DNA from: Desulfosporosinus orientis DSM 765
GTDB lineage: Bacteria > Bacillota > Desulfitobacteriia > Desulfitobacteriales > Desulfitobacteriaceae
Length of the DNA stretch: 64,000 bases
Direction of reading: 5' to 3'
Assembly: GCF_000235605.1 (NCBI RefSeq)
Contig: NC_016584.1
Location: 2,592,001-2,656,000, forward strand
Below the pieces are notes generated by a model. The model worked only from the letters and a program-made list of their open reading frames with translations. It ran no database searches and was not told the origin of the DNA. Made by a program: the position numbers and the translations under genes. The number at the start of each line of letters is the position of its first letter. Positions within the stretch are counted from its first letter, which is position 1. Shown here in pieces: positions 60,742 through 64,000 of this stretch.

Positions 60742-62583
60742 ATGGGTTTTTTCGTGGATGAGATGATTATGGCTAGACAGGATTCAGTGGAAAACCTAAG
60801 CACAGCCGACTTCCCAAAAGTTTCGGTTGATTGGAAGATTTCAGAGGTCTATGAAGCATTCGCCCACACGTCAGATTATATTTATGTTGTAAATAAAGAA
60901 GGGCTATTGGTAGGTGTTATAAATCATGAAACTATGTTAAAGAGCGGATGCGGATCATATAAAACTATGCGACAACTTGTTGGAGAGTTTAAGTATCAAA
61001 TGCCGATGAGCCTAGTATCAGGTAGTTCAGTTAAAGATGCAATTTCCTTTTTTTTTGAACAGAAAGTGAACGAAGTTCCGGTTATCGACGAGGCGGGTCG
61101 GATGATTGGAGTACTCAAGCTTTGGACCTTGCTTGAGCACTTAGCAAGCACGTTAGATAAGTTGTATCAAGAGTTTAATGAATCTATGAAACTTACGGCA
61201 ACACTGGGGGCAGTTATAGAAAATCCGTATGAAGGCATGGTCGTCGTCGACGAAAACAGCCGTGTAGTCATGATAAACAACTTTTATTTAGAGGCACTTG
61301 GGATAACTAGGGAACAAGCTTTAGGACAACACATTTATGAACTAACTCCACACTCTAAACTTCCAGACATTGTGCGTACAGGAAAAGCTCAATTCGCAGA
61401 ATACTGGAAAGTACGAGGCCAGGAGTTTATGATTTTCCGGGCACCCATAAAAAAAGACGGCAAGATAATTGGTGCACTTGGGAAGACGCTCTTTAAAGAC
61501 ATGGGTTTAGCTCGTGTCTTCGCGAAGAAACTAAGCCAATTAGAAGATGATCTGAAGTTCTACAAAGAAGAGTTGCGTAAAATACACTGTGCGACGTATA
61601 CTTTTGACGATATTATTGGGGAAGGACCAAAATTTGCTGCGATCGTTAACTTAGCGCAACGAGCGTCTCGTACCACCTCAAATGTCTTACTAACGGGAGA
61701 GAGTGGTACAGGAAAAGAGTTGTTTGCACATGCTATTCATAATGATAGCGTGAGGCGTTATGGACCGTTTATAAAGGTTAATTGTGCATCGATTCCAGAA
61801 CAGCTCTTAGAATCTGAGTTGTTTGGCTATGCTGAAGGTGCCTTCACCGGGGCGCGGAAAGGAGGGAAACCTGGTAAATTCGAACTTGCCAACCATGGTA
61901 CCATCTTTTTGGATGAGATCGGGGATATGAGTCTGACAATGCAGGCAAAACTTTTGCGTGTCATACAGGAGCGCGAAATTGAAAGGGTGGGCGGAACGAA
62001 ACCATGCAAAATCGATGTGCGCATTATTGCAGCGACTAACCGTAAATTATACGATATGGTCAAGGAAAGAACGTTTCGTGACGACCTTTTCTATCGGTTA
62101 AATGTTATGGTCATTGAGCTTCCAAGCTTACGGGAAAGGCCCGAAGACATCGAATTACTTGCTAATTTTCTTGTGACTAAATTGAATCGGAAACTAGAGA
62201 CAGATGTGGAAGGGATTTCTAGTAAGGCCATGCAAATATTACAAAACTATACTTGGCCGGGTAATGTCCGGGAATTGGAGAGCGTTCTTGAACGAACAAT
62301 GAACATTCTTGACGAGCCGGTTATTCTTCCCGAACATTTACCAGTTCGGATATTGCAATCGAAAATGGATACAGGTCTAAGTGTGAATGAGAATCAAAGT
62401 TGGGAACCAAATAGCTTGGAGGAAGGCTTAATTTCTGCCGAAAAAGAGTTGCTGGTCACCGCTTTGCGGCGTGCTAACGGCAACAAGGCGCAAGCAGCTA
62501 AAATCTTGGGTATTCACAGATCTGTACTGTATAAGAAATTAATAAAACATGGGCTTGGAGGTGCGAATTTGTCTCTGAAGTAG
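60742..62583 (+). CDS. Sigma-54-dependent activator (CBS-CBS-PAS-AAA+-Fis)
   Basis: 613 aa. Two CBS motifs (about 20-75 and 85-135; V-P-V-I-D-E-A-G-R-M-I-G-V-L) suggest sensing of adenylates or CoA-type ligands. A PAS domain follows (about 155-260), then AAA+ (about 295-525) with G-E-S-G-T-G-K-E, G-A-F-T-G-A and L-D-E-I-G, and a Fis-type HTH. All activation motifs are intact. GGGAGATGACGAG precedes the ATG. It is the working paralog of 51421 and the likely activator of promoters at 53381 and 58660, which share an upstream dyad. Confidence 0.93.
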   Translation: MGFFVDEMIMARQDSVENLSTADFPKVSVDWKISEVYEAFAHTSDYIYVVNKEGLLVGVINHETMLKSGCGSYKTMRQLVGEFKYQMPMSLVSGSSVKDAISFFFEQKVNEVPVIDEAGRMIGVLKLWTLLEHLASTLDKLYQEFNESMKLTATLGAVIENPYEGMVVVDENSRVVMINNFYLEALGITREQALGQHIYELTPHSKLPDIVRTGKAQFAEYWKVRGQEFMIFRAPIKKDGKIIGALGKTLFKDMGLARVFAKKLSQLEDDLKFYKEELRKIHCATYTFDDIIGEGPKFAAIVNLAQRASRTTSNVLLTGESGTGKELFAHAIHNDSVRRYGPFIKVNCASIPEQLLESELFGYAEGAFTGARKGGKPGKFELANHGTIFLDEIGDMSLTMQAKLLRVIQEREIERVGGTKPCKIDVRIIAATNRKLYDMVKERTFRDDLFYRLNVMVIELPSLRERPEDIELLANFLVTKLNRKLETDVEGISSKAMQILQNYTWPGNVRELESVLERTMNILDEPVILPEHLPVRILQSKMDTGLSVNENQSWEPNSLEEGLISAEKELLVTALRRANGNKAQAAKILGIHRSVLYKKLIKHGLGGANLSLK

Positions 62584-62649
62584 AAGGGCAGCTTAGGAAG
62601 CTGGCCGGGCAATAAGGTCAACGATAAGCGCCATATAATCAATAACGAT

Positions 62650-62699
62650 AAACGACTATGTACAGCTGTGTTTAATTACAACGGTACTTAGTCGTTTTT
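62650..62699 (+). terminator. Intrinsic terminator of the activator gene
   Basis: A 9-bp stem (62650-62658 with 62689-62697), extendable by GTAC/GTAC pairing, ending in T5. The region 62700-62972 holds no gene I can support. Confidence 0.75.
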
Positions 62700-62972
62700 G
62701 CAATCACGTTGCCCAATAACACACCAAATTAACTCTGCAATTGTACACTTTCTTGGATCGGGGCAGCTGTCGCCGTTTTCAAGAGTAGTGAACGGATACG
62801 ATCATGAGCAACCAGCAGGCTGAGCAGTAATAGAAGTAAGGTTAGAAAGTCCTTGCCCAAAAGTACAATTGTTGAGACTATTGGTTTGATATAAAATAAT
62901 ACATATCTATAATTTTAAATATTAAAAATATACTTAAGGCATAATTATTGAAAAAGGTCTGGTGGGGTTAAT

Positions 62973-64000
62973 TTGCTAAATAAGTTCAAAGCGGCATTTA
63001 CAACAGACTCAGATATTGTTAGTCAGCCAAAGTCTCCCCTCATAGTAGGGTTTTCTTTAGTTTATGTAACTACAATATTTTTGGTATCTATAAAAAAGTT
63101 GGATTTACATCAGGTTGCAGGTTTTACAATAGTAATGATGATCCAACTGGTATTATATTTGTTTTTAAATAATATATTTAAGCATAAGTATTGGATTTAT
63201 TTTGGTGTACAAGGAATGCTTGCTTTCAACTATGCTATTATTGCTCCAATGGGATATGTAGCTATTTTGCTTGGTTTAATTCCTGTTTTAATCTTCCAAG
63301 GTATAACGATTTATTCTAATACTGTAAAAGTTATATTTTTAACCGTTTTCTTTTATAGCATATTTTGCATTAATATTATAGTGTTTAATGGATTGAAAGT
63401 GTTAATCGATTACATCCCAATCCTTTTGCCTATAACTAGTGGTGTATATGCATATGCAGCTATTTTTCTTAAACAGGTAAAATTACGTATTGAGACCCAA
63501 AAGATTTTAAGGCAATTAGAGTTTGCTTACGAGAAGGTTGAAGATCTTACTATAATTAATGAGAGACAGAGAATAGCGAGAGACTTGCATGATACTCTTT
63601 CTCAAGGGCTTGCAGGCCTAATCATGCAATTAGATGCAGTAAATGCTAATCTAAATAATAACAATATAAAACGGGCTCAAGAAATTGTACAAAATTCTAT
63701 GAAACACGCAAGAAAAACTCTGTCAGATTCCCGTCTTGTTATTGATGATTTGCGGATTAACACAAACACAGATTTAGATTTTGCTAAGGCTGTAGAAAAT
63801 GAAACAGCGGAGTTTAAGGGTGTTTCGCACACTTCAATAGAAACAGATATTAGAATAGAATCTGAGCTGCCTATAAACATATATAAACACATTTTATATA
63901 TTGTGAGAGAGTCTCTCAACAATATTGCAAAGCATTCAAAGGCAAAAAATGCACTGGTCGAAATAATAGAAAACCACAGTCAAATTAATATAACTATTAT
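62973..64000 (+). CDS. Sensor histidine kinase (HisKA_3 type), cut by window end
   Basis: 343 residues are visible. Five or six membrane helices fill residues about 25-165. The dimerisation and phosphoacceptor motif E-R-Q-R-I-A-R-D-L-H-D-T-L-S-Q-G-L is at 197-213, with H206 the predicted phosphorylated residue, as in the DesK/LiaS/NarX group. The start of the ATP domain, R-E-S-L-N-N-I-A-K-H-S-K-A, appears before the edge. The TTG at 62973 follows GGTGGGG. A response regulator is expected just beyond the window. Confidence 0.88.
   Translation, partial: MLNKFKAAFTTDSDIVSQPKSPLIVGFSLVYVTTIFLVSIKKLDLHQVAGFTIVMMIQLVLYLFLNNIFKHKYWIYFGVQGMLAFNYAIIAPMGYVAILLGLIPVLIFQGITIYSNTVKVIFLTVFFYSIFCINIIVFNGLKVLIDYIPILLPITSGVYAYAAIFLKQVKLRIETQKILRQLEFAYEKVEDLTIINERQRIARDLHDTLSQGLAGLIMQLDAVNANLNNNNIKRAQEIVQNSMKHARKTLSDSRLVIDDLRINTNTDLDFAKAVENETAEFKGVSHTSIETDIRIESELPINIYKHILYIVRESLNNIAKHSKAKNALVEIIENHSQINITI

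Overview
The window looks like chromosome of an anaerobic, spore-former-type Firmicute of the Peptococcaceae/Desulfitobacteriaceae (Desulfosporosinus or Desulfitobacterium-like). This is inferred from strong GGAGG ribosome sites with frequent TTG/GTG starts, moderate GC, several DmsA/DmsB-type molybdoenzymes, oxygen-sensitive enzymes (4-hydroxybutyryl-CoA dehydratase, aldehyde:ferredoxin oxidoreductase family) and many sigma-54 activators. No rRNA, tRNA, CRISPR array or transposase was seen.

Layout. 1-8 kb: end of a YhhN-type gene; a minus-strand operon (cysteine-synthase-like enzyme, HD protein, XRE-cupin regulator) behind a clear sigma-A promoter embedded in a 26-bp inverted repeat; an AOR-family oxidoreductase with its ferredoxin; assorted small genes and a decayed PfpI gene. 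8-26 kb: acyl-CoA metabolism under sigma-54 control: thiolase, enoyl-CoA hydratase and a decayed hydroxyacyl-CoA dehydrogenase; a zinc alcohol dehydrogenase; a GAF-PAS-AAA+ activator; thiolase plus acyl-CoA dehydrogenase; then SDR, acyl-CoA dehydrogenase, CoA-transferase, membrane protein, 3-hydroxybutyryl-CoA dehydrogenase, AbfD and a small Cys protein. Together these suit use of butyrate, crotonate or 4-hydroxybutyrate. 26-32 kb: pdxS, tryptophanase, an amino-acid permease and a TyrR-like sigma-54 activator, a coherent tryptophan-catabolism block. 32-36 kb: a compact four-gene operon of unknown function (NrtR-like Nudix regulator, J-domain/pseudokinase, VWA protein, divergent adenylosuccinate synthetase), the best candidate here for an undescribed system. 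36-39 kb: GNAT, MocR-type regulator, toxin-antitoxin pair. 39-49 kb: two neighbouring DMSO-reductase-family systems with chaperone and a PucR-type regulator. 49-51 kb: TetR and MFS pair. 51-63 kb: another beta-oxidation region with two CBS-PAS-AAA+ activators (one dead), two CoA-transferases (one dead), HBD, thiolase and acyl-CoA dehydrogenase. The window ends inside a sensor histidine kinase.

How it works together. Eight -24/-12 promoters (GG-N10-GC spacing) were found by eye, each before a catabolic gene, and four sigma-54 activators (three intact, one broken) lie beside them. Conserved upstream motifs let two activators be tentatively paired with their targets. No electron-transfer flavoprotein genes are present, so the acyl-CoA dehydrogenases must rely on ETF encoded elsewhere. 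A recurring theme is recent decay and small-scale duplication: internal-deletion pseudogenes beside intact paralogs, and 50-90 bp copies of gene 3' ends in intergenic DNA.
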